Shown one piece after another: positions 44,776-53,883 of a stretch of 64,000 nt of DNA. Every line of letters starts with the position of its first letter. Position 1 is the first letter of the stretch. This DNA is from JAAYPI01 sp036734385 (lineage in GTDB: Bacteria; Bacteroidota; Bacteroidia; Bacteroidales; Paludibacteraceae). Location: assembly GCA_036734385.1 (NCBI GenBank), contig DAIMYQ010000005.1, positions 14,179 through 78,178 on the forward strand, in the 5' to 3' direction. The translations under genes and the position numbers were made by a program. The notes under the pieces are model-generated. The model did not search any database. It was not told the DNA's origin and saw only the letters and a program-made list of their open reading frames with translations.

Positions 44776-45126
44776 TTATACTAATTTATTTGTTTGAGTA
44801 TCCGGATGAACAACCTTGGGTTTAAACTGTTTTGCCTCTTCAAAGTCCATATAAGCATACGCCATAATAATCACGGTGTCACCAGGTTGTACCTTACGTG
44901 CCGCAGCACCATTTAAACAAATCGTACCAGTTCCTCTTTTGCCTTTTATAACATAAGTTTGCAATCGTTCTCCATTATTATTATCAACAATATGAACCTT
45001 TTCAAATTCAATGAGATTAGCAGCGTCCATTAAATCTTCATCTATAGTAATACTTCCAATGTAATTTAAATTGGCTTCTGTTACCGTAACCCTGTGAATT
45101 TTTGATTTTAATACCTGTATAAACAT
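44776..45126 (-). CDS. panD: Aspartate 1-decarboxylase proenzyme
   Basis: PanD makes beta-alanine for pantothenate and CoA. The 116-residue proenzyme has the self-cleavage site Gly24-Ser25 in NYIGSITIDEDL, where Ser25 becomes the pyruvoyl cofactor. Other family features are KIHRVTVTEANL, GERLQTYVIKGKRGTG, ICLNGAAARKVQPGD and VIIMAYA. The start at 45126 is internal to a longer frame that reads into the N-gap; the MFIQVLKSKIHR N-terminus is typical. It is downstream of panC in the same direction. Confidence 0.95.
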   Translation of the reverse strand: MFIQVLKSKIHRVTVTEANLNYIGSITIDEDLMDAANLIEFEKVHIVDNNNGERLQTYVIKGKRGTGTICLNGAAARKVQPGDTVIIMAYAYMDFEEAKQFKPKVVHPDTQTNKLV

Positions 45127-45145
45127 CTTACTTTTTATATTGTAT

Positions 45146-45245
45146 NNNNNNNNNNNNNNNNNNNNNNNNNNNNNNNNNNNNNNNNNNNNNNNNNNNNNNN
45201 NNNNNNNNNNNNNNNNNNNNNNNNNNNNNNNNNNNNNNNNNNNNN
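45146..45245. other. Assembly gap (100 N) at the 3' end of panC
   Basis: Exactly 100 N. Roughly 90 C-terminal residues of panC are missing, so the true gap is probably nearer 280-300 bases. Confidence 0.97.
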
Positions 45246-45811
45246 AACAAGGCATTACGACTACTCATAGCCAAACCGCTTTTTTCTCTTATTATCGGGC
45301 ATGACTGAATTTTTACCTTAAGTCCAAGCTGTTTAACCATTGCCCTAATGATTGCCAATTGCTGAAAATCTTTTTCACCAAAATAAGCAACATTCGGTTT
45401 AACAATTGCAAAAAGTTTACTTACAATTTGAGCTACTCCATTAAAATGTCCAGGACGGAATTTACCCTCCATAACTGTTTCCAAAGAACCAAAACCGAAC
45501 TTTCGTTCATCAGGAATCGGATATATTTCTTCAACAGAAGGTGCAAAAATAATAGAACAATTTACAGTTTGAAGCAATTCTGCATCTTTCTCCAAATTAC
45601 GCGGATATTTTTCCAAATCAGTTTTGTCATTAAACTGTGTTGGATTAACAAATATACTTACAACACAAATATCATTTTCTTGCACACATTTTTTCACTAA
45701 CGATAAATGTCCTTGATGTAAAGCTCCCATTGTGGGAACAAGACCTACTCTGGCATTGTCATATCGGGCAATTTCATCCTGTAATTCGTCTATTTTTTTA
45801 ACTATTTTCAT
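45246..45811 (-). CDS. panC: Pantothenate synthetase (3' end lost in assembly gap)
   Basis: PanC condenses pantoate and beta-alanine with ATP. The visible 188 residues carry GLVPTMGALHQGHLSLV with the HxGH nucleotide motif, VNPTQFNDKTDLEKYPR, HFNGVAQIVSKLF and YFGEKDFQQLAIIRAMV, and stop in MSSRNAL at the gap. The full enzyme is about 280 residues. The start at 45811 (MKIVKKIDELQ) is preferred over 45886, which adds a hydrophobic phenylalanine-rich stretch unlike the family. It forms an operon with panD, which makes its substrate beta-alanine, and is divergent from the GT5-like gene. Confidence 0.94.
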
Positions 45812-46036
45812 CTCTTCGTGTTTTAGCGTTGCAAAAAAACAAATAAAAATCGAAAAGAAAAAGAAAAAGGAGTACCAAGTTCCCAAAATACCGTTTTAAA
45901 GAAAAATATTCGGAAAGATAAAAAAAGATTGACAAAGTTTAATTAAAATATCCAGCAACTACTTTTCATTTTTAATAACCCTTTAAAACATTACAATTCT
46001 TTTTTTACTATCCAAAAGCATAATTCCTCCGTTTTT

Positions 46037-46070
46037 TTTGTTTATTAACAGTTTTTTTTCTATATCTTTG
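46037..46070 (+). promoter_or_regulatory. Promoter of the GT5-like gene
   Basis: TTTG (46037-46040), a 22-base spacer and TATCTTTG (46063-46070), followed by CAT. The ATG lies 42 bases downstream of the -7 box. Confidence 0.65.
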
Positions 46071-46112
46071 CATATAGAATTGTTTTTTTATTTTTCTCTA
46101 ATATTTTTTTGA

Positions 46113-46925
46113 ATGGAAATAGTCAAGGTTTTATACGTGACACAGGAAATTTGTCCCTACCTCCCAGAATCTGAAATAGCTGATTTATGCAGAAAATTGC
46201 CTCAAGCTATACAAGAACAAGGCAAAGAAATAAGGACTTTTATGCCTCGCTTCGGTTGTATAAACGAACGTAGAAACCAACTGCATGAAGTTATTCGATT
46301 ATCTGGCATGAACCTTATTATAGACGATACAGATCATCAACTTATCATTAAGGTTGCCTCCATTCAAGCAGCTCGCATGCAGGTGTATTTTATTGATAAT
46401 GAAGATTATTTCCAGAGAAAAACTACTTTATGCGACGAAAACGGAGAAGAATATCCGGATAATGATGACAGGTCAATTTTTTTTACCAGGGGGGTCATTG
46501 AAACAGTTAAAAAACTACGCTGGACTCCTGACATCATACACTGCCATGGTTGGATGACAGCATTAATGCCTCTTTATATCAAAAAAGCATACAACGAAGA
46601 TCCTTTCTTTGCCAACTCAAAAGTAATTTATTCTTTGTATGATAATGATTACAAGGTACCTTTCGATAGTGATTTTTCTGAGAAAGTTCTTATAGAAGGC
46701 ATTAAAAAAAATGATTTAACTTCAATTGCCAACGATGGAAGTTTCAATTCTCTTTCAAAATTAGCAATCGATTTTTCAGATGGTATTATACAAGGAAGTG
46801 AAAAAACAAATACTGAATTGATAGAATATGCTAAAAAATCGAAAAAGATGTTCCTTCCCTACCAAACTCCAGAAAATTATGTAAATTCGTACGATAAATT
46901 TTACGATGAAATTTTGGGTTTATGA
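46113..46925 (+). CDS. Stand-alone glycogen/starch synthase N-terminal domain (GT5)
   Basis: A 270-residue protein that aligns only with the N-terminal Rossmann domain of GT5 glycogen synthases: VLYVTQEICPYLPESEIADL in place of the classic KVGGLGDV region, the segment MPRFGCINERR, then DIIHCHGWMTALMPLY and VIYSLYDND. The C-terminal nucleotide-sugar-binding domain is absent, and no frameshifted remainder follows before the next gene. The usual KxGGL donor-binding signature is not preserved, so full glycogen synthase activity is unlikely. Such short forms are recurrent in Bacteroidetes next to panC and DUF4270 genes. Its role may be regulatory or in surface polysaccharide, which is inference. 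Confidence 0.8.
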   Translation: MEIVKVLYVTQEICPYLPESEIADLCRKLPQAIQEQGKEIRTFMPRFGCINERRNQLHEVIRLSGMNLIIDDTDHQLIIKVASIQAARMQVYFIDNEDYFQRKTTLCDENGEEYPDNDDRSIFFTRGVIETVKKLRWTPDIIHCHGWMTALMPLYIKKAYNEDPFFANSKVIYSLYDNDYKVPFDSDFSEKVLIEGIKKNDLTSIANDGSFNSLSKLAIDFSDGIIQGSEKTNTELIEYAKKSKKMFLPYQTPENYVNSYDKFYDEILGL

Positions 46926-47026
46926 GACCTTTCCAAATGAAACTAAACATGGTAATCTTTGAACTTTTTGATTTCAAAATTATTATTCTTCGAGGTGTCA
47001 CCATGTTATCTTAATTTACTGAACAC

Positions 47027-48394
47027 ATGAAATTAAAGATTTTGCCTCTTATTGTGGTTGTTTGTTGTATTCTTTCCTCTTGTGAAGATCCTGCAAATGA
47101 TTTAGAAATGCTAGTTCAACCGTCTAAGGACAAAGTAGCAGTTACCATAGACTCTTTTCTTGTCCATACTTCTACTTTATTTGTAGATTCCACGTATGCT
47201 AGGAGTACCAAATTCATTTTAGGAACATATACAGATCCAGTATTTGGAACAGTAAAAGGAGACTTTATGTCTCAATTTAAATATGTAAAAAATTACGCCT
47301 TTCCTACTCCCAATGACTCCACGGCTAAAGATATTGCAGCAGATTCTCTTTTTGTAGTGTTGTATTACAAGAATTTTATGGGAGATTCTCTTTCTACACA
47401 AGAAGTAACCATTTATAAATTAAATGAACTTTTTGACTTCGAAAAAAATTATTATTCGAATATTGATGTTTCGAAATTTTGTGATAAACAAACTATACTT
47501 GGAAGCAAAGTATATACAGCAGCAGACCAAACAATTCCTGATTCAATCAGATATGATAGCGATTATGTTCCTCGAGTAAAAGTATTATTATCAAATGAAC
47601 TGCGAGATGAGTTCTTCAGCAGACAAGATATTTATACTAGTCAGAGCAGCTTTGTTAACTTTTTCAAGGGCATATATGCTACCAACCAATATGGAAATGG
47701 TACAGTGTTGTTGATAGATTCGGCAAACATAGAATTAGCCTACCATTATACTGATACTGTAACTTATGATAATGATTCAACAATACGAAAAACTGTGATT
47801 TATCCTTCTAACAAAGAAGTAACAGGAGTAAATTGCATTTCTCACCCCAATAATCTCCGCACAGAAATAAGCTTAAATGATAGCGTAGAATACGTCAGTT
47901 CTCCTGCAGGTCTTTTCCCTAAAATCACGATACCATTCGACAGAATATTGTCCAAAATGAGCAAAGAACAACTGCTAAATATAAACAACGCTCAATTAAT
48001 CGTGGAAGAAGCTATCTTTGATGATTATAAAGGAGAATACGAAGCTCCTAGTTATCTGTTATTACTACGCGAAAAAGACGTAAACAAATTCTTTGCACAA
48101 AGTTTGTATCCAGCAACATCCATCGGGATTTATTCTTTTCTAGGAACCTACGATAGTGATGAGAATAAATACAGCTTTGCATCAATGGCCAATTATCTAC
48201 AATCAGTTTTACAAAAAGATGAAACAACAATAGGTGAATTAAATGACTTTGTACTTGTTCCGGTCAAAGTTTCTACTGACTCAAATAGCAATACAACTAT
48301 TAAACCGTTATTTAGCCCAAAAGGAGTTAGGCTACGAAGTGGTAAAAACACAAAATCAAGTATGCGTTTGGAGATAACCTCCAGTAAGTTTTAA
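47027..48394 (+). CDS. DUF4270 lipoprotein
   Basis: A 455-residue lipoprotein with signal peptide and lipobox LSSC (Cys19) followed by EDPAND. The body is beta-rich with family features such as VTIDSFLVHTSTLFVDSTYA and FILGTYTDPVFGTVKGDF. DUF4270 proteins are outer-membrane-associated and of unknown function in Bacteroidetes. It follows the GT5-like gene by 101 bases, and this pairing is common in the order. It ends at the terminator 48426-48455. Confidence 0.85.
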   Translation: MKLKILPLIVVVCCILSSCEDPANDLEMLVQPSKDKVAVTIDSFLVHTSTLFVDSTYARSTKFILGTYTDPVFGTVKGDFMSQFKYVKNYAFPTPNDSTAKDIAADSLFVVLYYKNFMGDSLSTQEVTIYKLNELFDFEKNYYSNIDVSKFCDKQTILGSKVYTAADQTIPDSIRYDSDYVPRVKVLLSNELRDEFFSRQDIYTSQSSFVNFFKGIYATNQYGNGTVLLIDSANIELAYHYTDTVTYDNDSTIRKTVIYPSNKEVTGVNCISHPNNLRTEISLNDSVEYVSSPAGLFPKITIPFDRILSKMSKEQLLNINNAQLIVEEAIFDDYKGEYEAPSYLLLLREKDVNKFFAQSLYPATSIGIYSFLGTYDSDENKYSFASMANYLQSVLQKDETTIGELNDFVLVPVKVSTDSNSNTTIKPLFSPKGVRLRSGKNTKSSMRLEITSSKF

Positions 48395-48425
48395 CTCACA
48401 CAGAATTCATGTTTTATAGCACAAA

Positions 48426-48455
48426 AAAAGCGGAAACTTTTACATTTCCGCTTTT
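48426..48455. terminator. Bidirectional terminator, 11-bp stem
   Basis: AAAAGCGGAAA / TTTCCGCTTTT with an 8-base loop and A- and T-runs at the two ends. It lies between the convergent DUF4270 and small HTH genes. Confidence 0.75.
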
Positions 48456-48460
48456 CTATG

Positions 48461-48703
48461 TTAAGCCAATTCTTTGAGAGCCATATCCAATATAGTTGTA
48501 TCATCCAACACTACAGTACCTCCATCAGGCCCCGGTTCAATGTGAAGACCACAAGAACTGCCTTGCTTAAAGTTATGACCACCAAAATAATTCCGTACTG
48601 TTTCCTCCGAAACATTTAATTTTTGTGCAATTTTAGAAATACTTCCATGAGGTAAGTTATCTTTGATCTTACGCAACTCATTGAACGTCATCATCTTTTC
48701 CAT
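48461..48703 (-). CDS. Small putative DNA-binding protein with helix-turn-helix
   Basis: An 80-residue protein whose first half looks like a helix-turn-helix: SISKIAQKLNVSEETVRNYF is a good match to the HTH pattern. The second half has a glycine-rich GPDGGTVVLDD segment and ends with an acidic helix. It probably binds DNA, but I do not recognise a named family. The start at 48703 (MEKMMTFNEL) has further Met codons at positions 4 and 5. No promoter is evident. Confidence 0.65.
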   Translation of the reverse strand: MEKMMTFNELRKIKDNLPHGSISKIAQKLNVSEETVRNYFGGHNFKQGSSCGLHIEPGPDGGTVVLDDTTILDMALKELA

Positions 48704-48801
48704 AATTTCACCATATTAAGTTAATAACTAGAGTATATTTTAGAGAAACTTGCCATAAATGTAAGTTATTTTCTATATATATTCAAGAAAAAACGTTTTT
48801 T

Positions 48802-49530
48802 TTAAAAAACCATTCGAAAATTATAGGAAGCCGTAAAAATAAAAAAGAATGTTAAGAATAAAAAGAATACAATAGACATGACATCGTGTCGAGGAAAAGC
48901 TATAAAATACTTACTATTTTTTTTCTGTCTATTATAAACGTACTGAGGCATCTTCTTCTTTAAAAAAAGGTAAAACATATACAATGCATATCCCAAAAGT
49001 CCGCCTAAGATTGCACCAAAAAACACATCCAAAAAGAAGTGTACTCCCAAATAAATTCGAGTATAACTAACAAATATAGCCCACAAAGAGACCAACGTAG
49101 AATACGTTGATGACCGAAACAATAACATGGTAAACACGGCAAACGCAAAAGAATTAGCGGCATGCGATGAGACAAAGCCATAGTTTCCTCCCTTGTAATC
49201 ATTAACAGTTTCGACAAGATAACTAATTGAAGGATCATGAGTCGGTCTAAAACGCTCAAAAAGAGGTTTAAAAAAAGAAGATGCAATTTGGTCTGAAAAA
49301 ACAATTGCCAAAACCAATGACATTACAATTAAAAAAGACTCTCGTTTTTTGTTTTTAACAATAATATAAAACACTGAAAGGAAAAAAGGAACCCAAACAA
49401 TTGTTGTAGTTGATAACCACATGAATGCATCCAAAAATGGGGCATGAACGTTATTCAGTTGTAGCGTTAAATTCTTATCCCATTGAACTACGTTTTCGAG
49501 AACATTATTTCCAATCTGTATATAATCCAT
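48802..49530 (-). CDS. PAP2-family phosphatase, membrane
   Basis: A 242-residue polytopic membrane protein with about six helices. The PAP2 phosphatase motifs are present: KPLFERFRPTHDP (KxxxxxxRP), SSHAANSFAFAVF (a variant of PSGH) and YTRIYLGVHFFLDV (SRxxxxxHxxxD with Tyr-Thr in place of Ser). It should dephosphorylate lipid phosphates, such as undecaprenyl diphosphate or lipid A. It begins 9 bases after the batE stop and is probably the last gene of that operon. Confidence 0.88.
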   Translation of the reverse strand: MDYIQIGNNVLENVVQWDKNLTLQLNNVHAPFLDAFMWLSTTTIVWVPFFLSVFYIIVKNKKRESFLIVMSLVLAIVFSDQIASSFFKPLFERFRPTHDPSISYLVETVNDYKGGNYGFVSSHAANSFAFAVFTMLLFRSSTYSTLVSLWAIFVSYTRIYLGVHFFLDVFFGAILGGLLGYALYMFYLFLKKKMPQYVYNRQKKNSKYFIAFPRHDVMSIVFFLFLTFFFIFTASYNFRMVF

Positions 49531-49539
49531 TCTTTTATT

Positions 49540-50295
49540 TTAAATTTTTACAATAGTATTAGTCTGTAGCCAGCCAACATTAGTTCCATCTTCTGTTTGA
49601 ACCTCAAACCACTTTCCCAATTCGCTTTTGATGATTACTTTTGTGCCTTCATGCAAAAAGAATAAGTCTGTACCACTATCATCGGGGGAACTTTTCAAAG
49701 ATACGGTTTGAGAAAAAACAATAGCTTCTTTTACATTGACAATTCTTTCTTTTTGCTGGTATGAAAAAACAAAACATACAACAGCAACACAAACTAAAAA
49801 AATTGCAGAAAAAAATGCTGTTTTTCTAAGCCAAACATATTTTGCAAACAAAAACACTGTTGACAAAAGTATAAAAAAAATGAAAAAAACAATGCTTTTT
49901 ATTGCCCACGAATTTGAATTTGACATATCTCTCAGAGAATCAATCCATTGAACAAAAAACAACTTATCAACAGAATTTATCCGATCAACTTTTTTTGAAT
50001 TAACCAACTCTAAATTATACTTAGCATCTTTGTTATTAGGGTCTAGTTTAAGGGCTCTTTCATAATTAAGAATGGAAGCAGCTATTTTTCCTGTTCTATA
50101 ATATGCATTGCCTAAATTATAATACAACGCAGCAGACTCTACGCCACCTTGAAGTAGCTTTTCGTACGCGGCTATAGACTCCACATAATGAGCAGAGAGA
50201 TATAGACTATTTGCTTGTTTTAAATCTTGCTTCTGAGCTAAAGACGATAACGAATAACTCAATAGGACAATAAAAACAAGAACAACTTTTTTCAT
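49540..50295 (-). CDS. batE: BatE, TPR and SH3-like protein of the aerotolerance operon
   Basis: A 251-residue protein: signal peptide, two or three TPR units (about 25-110; YNLGNAYYRTGKIAASILNYERAL), a central pair of transmembrane helices (about 130-180) and a C-terminal SH3-like domain (about 190-250; VSLKSSPDDSGTDLFFLHEGTKV). This is the standard BatE layout. The Bat genes were first linked to oxygen tolerance in Bacteroides fragilis; the molecular function is undefined. Confidence 0.88.
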   Translation of the reverse strand: MKKVVLVFIVLLSYSLSSLAQKQDLKQANSLYLSAHYVESIAAYEKLLQGGVESAALYYNLGNAYYRTGKIAASILNYERALKLDPNNKDAKYNLELVNSKKVDRINSVDKLFFVQWIDSLRDMSNSNSWAIKSIVFFIFFILLSTVFLFAKYVWLRKTAFFSAIFLVCVAVVCFVFSYQQKERIVNVKEAIVFSQTVSLKSSPDDSGTDLFFLHEGTKVIIKSELGKWFEVQTEDGTNVGWLQTNTIVKI

Positions 50296-50304
50296 AAATT
50301 TTAT

Positions 50305-52149
50305 TTATTTTAAATTGTTTTCCAATACGCTAATAACATTAATTGCTCGCATAAAAATTTTATCCATAGTTAACTCTTCATTATTCGCCGGAGAAAAGCG
50401 AGCATATTCACAAGCTGTGAGCAAATCCAAAAATTCTGAGATTAAATCTTCTGTCGCTCCATGCTGTAATAATTCCGTTTGAACATTTTCTTTTAGTAAT
50501 ACTGCATTAGGTATATTCAACTTATCACCCAAATATCCCCAAAGAGCTTTCATAGTTTCTTCATAAAAGGCAACTTCATCACCTTTCTTTAAATACTTAT
50601 CAGCCAAAGAAAGTCTCTTTTTTGCTAACCTATTAGCCCGTTTAGTCCTGGTTAAAGCAATATTGGCATTTTCTTTAGCTTGTTTGTGCAAAGCCAATAC
50701 CACAACGATAAACAACAATGAAGGTAAAATAAAACCTAACCAAAATGTAATTGATCCAAATATAAAATCATCTTTTATGTTCAGTTCAAAATTATCATTA
50801 TTGATAAAACGAATATCTTTCCCAACCATTTTTACGTTTTCCTGATTATTATAAGTTGTGGCAACACTATTAGCAGCAACCCCATTACCACTTACTTTAA
50901 ATTTATAAGCTGGAGTAGTAAGCACCTTATACGTATTTGTTGATAAATCAAAGTAAGAAAATTCTACCGGAGGTATTTCAAAATTACCGCCAAAACGAGG
51001 TATAGCCAAATATTCAATCACTTTACTACCAATTGTTCCACTTGTACCAATCTTAAATTTATTATCAACCTTCGGATCGTACGTTTCAAAATCAACAGGA
51101 AATTTAACCTCAGGATTTTTCAGTAATTTCATATTTCCATTACCTGAAATGGTAACTTTCAACGTTAGAGCATCATTAACCTTTATGTTTTGATTGGAAA
51201 TATTCGATTGCAAGGTAAAATTACCCACAGCACCATTAAAACTTTTTGGTTTACCCTGAGGTAAAGCTTTTACTTCTATTCTTGCAGAAGGAGTTGTGAG
51301 AGTTTTCTTCACTTCTTGATAAGTATCAAAGAAATTATCAAAAATACTTTGTGTACGAACACCTGTTTTAACCCGGACAATCGCTTCGAATTTTCCCCTC
51401 CCAACTTCTAAGTATCCGGAACGTTGAGGATACAGTAAATATTGCTTAAGAATTATTGTATTATAATTAGTTCCATTATAGTTTTCAACGGTAAATTGTC
51501 TGTCCTTATTTAAATCTATTTCTTGAGAAAAAAATCCTTTAAAATCAGGAAATTGGGCAGAGGATAAATCACGTAAATCATAACGAGTATACAACTTGTA
51601 TGTTACTAAAATAGCTTCTTGTTCGTATACTTTTGTTTTAGAGAATGTTTGTTTAACAAATATTTGATCATTAGAAATCGAAGAGCTATTATCTGGTACT
51701 GCGGCTGACGGACGAGACATCCTCGTTGAAGAAGATGACGATGAACTCTGGTTACCTCCTTGACTATCCATGGGAAATACCTTAATAGTCAACGAATTTG
51801 ATGTATGCTTATCACCCTTAACATTAATAGATCCGGGACTTAGGGTATATGTACCTTCTTTTCTTGCGACAAGAATGTATATGTAACTAATTGTCATTGA
51901 AGAAGATGCCTTTCCGTTCATATACTGATAACTACTACTGCGTGAAGTGGAAGGTCCCATTAACACATCAAATTGACTCATATCAGGAGCTCGAAAATCT
52001 TTTCCTTCTTGATTTACAGTGTATGCAACCCTAAATTGTTGTCCAGCAACAACTGTGGGAGGAGCAGATGCCACAAATTGTACGTCCTCAGCAAAAACTC
52101 CTAAACATACCACCAATAAAAAATATATACTAACCAATATTCTTTTCAT
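50305..52149 (-). CDS. batD: BatD, large membrane-anchored protein
   Basis: A 614-residue protein with a signal peptide, a long periplasmic region of Ig-like domains beginning FVASAPPTVVAGQQFRVAY, and a serine-rich linker around 130-160. The transmembrane helix near 480-500 is followed by a cytoplasmic helical tail, which ends with the domain LNIPNAVLLKENVQTELLQHG. The layout and position, 3 bases after batC and before batE, identify it as BatD of the moxR-bat operon. The function is unknown beyond a proposed envelope stress complex. Confidence 0.88.
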   Translation of the reverse strand: MKRILVSIYFLLVVCLGVFAEDVQFVASAPPTVVAGQQFRVAYTVNQEGKDFRAPDMSQFDVLMGPSTSRSSSYQYMNGKASSSMTISYIYILVARKEGTYTLSPGSINVKGDKHTSNSLTIKVFPMDSQGGNQSSSSSSSTRMSRPSAAVPDNSSSISNDQIFVKQTFSKTKVYEQEAILVTYKLYTRYDLRDLSSAQFPDFKGFFSQEIDLNKDRQFTVENYNGTNYNTIILKQYLLYPQRSGYLEVGRGKFEAIVRVKTGVRTQSIFDNFFDTYQEVKKTLTTPSARIEVKALPQGKPKSFNGAVGNFTLQSNISNQNIKVNDALTLKVTISGNGNMKLLKNPEVKFPVDFETYDPKVDNKFKIGTSGTIGSKVIEYLAIPRFGGNFEIPPVEFSYFDLSTNTYKVLTTPAYKFKVSGNGVAANSVATTYNNQENVKMVGKDIRFINNDNFELNIKDDFIFGSITFWLGFILPSLLFIVVVLALHKQAKENANIALTRTKRANRLAKKRLSLADKYLKKGDEVAFYEETMKALWGYLGDKLNIPNAVLLKENVQTELLQHGATEDLISEFLDLLTACEYARFSPANNEELTMDKIFMRAINVISVLENNLK

Positions 52150-52152
52150 CTT

Positions 52153-52845
52153 TTACCAATCTTTTTCCAGTTTCTTTTTCGCAGAATTATGCTGCTGTTT
52201 CTTTACTTTATCCTGAACATTTTTTTCATCTTGAAGAAACGCATCTAATATTTGCTGTGCATTTTCTTTTGATAATTCATCTTTTTTTTGCTTTGGAGGC
52301 TGTTGATTATTTTGATTATTTGGGGATTGTTTTTCCTGTTTTTTGTTGTCTTTGTCGGCCTTGTTATTGTCTTGCTTTTGATTTTTATTTTTGTTGTTTT
52401 GTTGTTGAATAATCTTTTTTTGGGCCAACGCTAAGTTATAACGCGTATCATTGTCCTTAGGATTATTCTTTAAAGCTTTCTTATAGGCATCTATGCTTTT
52501 TGCATATTCTTCTGTCCTAAAATGTGAGTTTCCCAAATTGTGATAAATGGTCGATACTTTTTTTGAATCATCTGATTTAACAAGTGATGCAACCTTTTCA
52601 TATTCTTGAGCGGCTTTAGCATATTTTTTTTGCTTATATAGGGTGTTCGCCAAATTATAGGTACTCTCCACAGATTTTTTATCTTTTGACAGTCCTTCCC
52701 TATACTTTACTTCTGCATCAGTATATTTTCCCTTATTATACAATTTATTTCCTCCCCTTATATATGGGTTCGCCTCTTGCGAAAACGAATAAGCGGAAAA
52801 GAGTAGAAGAAATAAAATAAGTTTATATCTCATAACTTTCATCAA
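52153..52845 (-). CDS. batC: BatC, TPR protein
   Basis: A 230-residue secreted TPR protein with a signal peptide (about 1-22). Repeats such as YNLANTLYKQKKYAKAAQEYEKV and YHNLGNSHFRTEEYAKSIDAYKKAL follow, and the C-terminus is a lysine/glutamine/asparagine-rich low-complexity tail. It begins immediately after the batB stop (adjacent bases 52845/52846). The tail (about residues 165-210) is mainly N, Q and K and probably disordered. Confidence 0.88.
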   Translation of the reverse strand: MMKVMRYKLILFLLLFSAYSFSQEANPYIRGGNKLYNKGKYTDAEVKYREGLSKDKKSVESTYNLANTLYKQKKYAKAAQEYEKVASLVKSDDSKKVSTIYHNLGNSHFRTEEYAKSIDAYKKALKNNPKDNDTRYNLALAQKKIIQQQNNKNKNQKQDNNKADKDNKKQEKQSPNNQNNQQPPKQKKDELSKENAQQILDAFLQDEKNVQDKVKKQQHNSAKKKLEKDW

Positions 52846-53862
52846 TTAAAACAATTTTATTTTTCTTAATAACGGATTTTTCCTTTCTAACATACAAAAA
52901 TCCAATAATAATAAAAACAACACTAACCACGCAATAGGTTGAAATTGCTCATTATAATTTTTATAGACCTTGCTATCTATTTTTGATTTTGTCATTTTAT
53001 CCAGTTCTTTTGTCAAAATCCGAAGAGCAGCATTGGTATTATCAGCCCTAACATATATACCTCCGCCTGCATTGGAAATCTCCTGACACATAGCTTCATT
53101 TAATTTCGAAATTACCACATTTCCTGCAGCATCCCTTTTAAAACTATTTGAACCTTGTACCGGAATTGGTGCTCCTTCAGGAGAACCCACCCCCAATACA
53201 TGAACGATAAATCCGGCTTCCTTGGCTTCCTGTGCTACCTGAACAGCATCCTCTTCATGATTTTCTCCATCCGTAATAACAATAATGGCCCGCTTAACTC
53301 CTTCTACCGGACTAAAAGAATTCATTGCTAACTTAATGGCAGAACCAATACTAGTTCCTTGCACAGGTACAATCCCTGTATTTATAGAGGAAAGAAACAT
53401 CTTGGCAGATATAACGTCCGTGGTAATTGGCATTTGTATATAAGAATCACCTGCAAAAACAATCAATCCAACTTTATCATTTTCCAGTTCATCTATCAGT
53501 TTACTCAAAATCTGCTTCGATTTTGCCAAACGATTAGGAACAATATCTTCTGCCATCATTGAATTTGAAACATCCATAGCAACCATTAGCTCAATTCCTT
53601 GACGTTTTTCCTTTTCTAATTTAGTACCGAACTGAGGGCCGGCAACAATAAAAATAGTCAAAGCCATGGCAGAGAGCAATATGTAAAACTTGATACGAGG
53701 ACGCCAATGGGAAACATCGGGCATAAGCTGCTTCAATATAACTTTATTTCCGAATCTCTTTAATCTTTTATTTTTGATAATAAGACTATAAATAAAGAAC
53801 ATGATAAAAACCGGGACTAAAGTAAGCAGATATAAATATTCTGGATGAGCGAATCTAAACAT
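52846..53862 (-). CDS. batB: BatB, membrane-anchored von Willebrand A domain protein
   Basis: A 338-residue inner-membrane protein: N-terminal FRFAHPEYL and two helices (about 8-28 and 60-78), then a periplasmic VWA domain with the MIDAS motif DVSNS at residues 97-101 and VFAGDSYIQMP and TDGENHEEDA loops. A C-terminal helix (about 310-328) closes it. It resembles BatA next to it, and the two probably form a complex. It lies 21 bases after batA. Confidence 0.92.
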   Translation of the reverse strand: MFRFAHPEYLYLLTLVPVFIMFFIYSLIIKNKRLKRFGNKVILKQLMPDVSHWRPRIKFYILLSAMALTIFIVAGPQFGTKLEKEKRQGIELMVAMDVSNSMMAEDIVPNRLAKSKQILSKLIDELENDKVGLIVFAGDSYIQMPITTDVISAKMFLSSINTGIVPVQGTSIGSAIKLAMNSFSPVEGVKRAIIVITDGENHEEDAVQVAQEAKEAGFIVHVLGVGSPEGAPIPVQGSNSFKRDAAGNVVISKLNEAMCQEISNAGGGIYVRADNTNAALRILTKELDKMTKSKIDSKVYKNYNEQFQPIAWLVLFLLLLDFCMLERKNPLLRKIKLF

Positions 53863-53883
53863 TTTATTTTAAATAATTTAAAA

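Noticed and set aside
46946..47007. 8-bp inverted repeat AACATGGT / ACCATGTT upstream of the DUF4270 gene
   Set aside because: The arms are short and 46 bases apart; this can occur by chance and shows no other terminator or operator feature.
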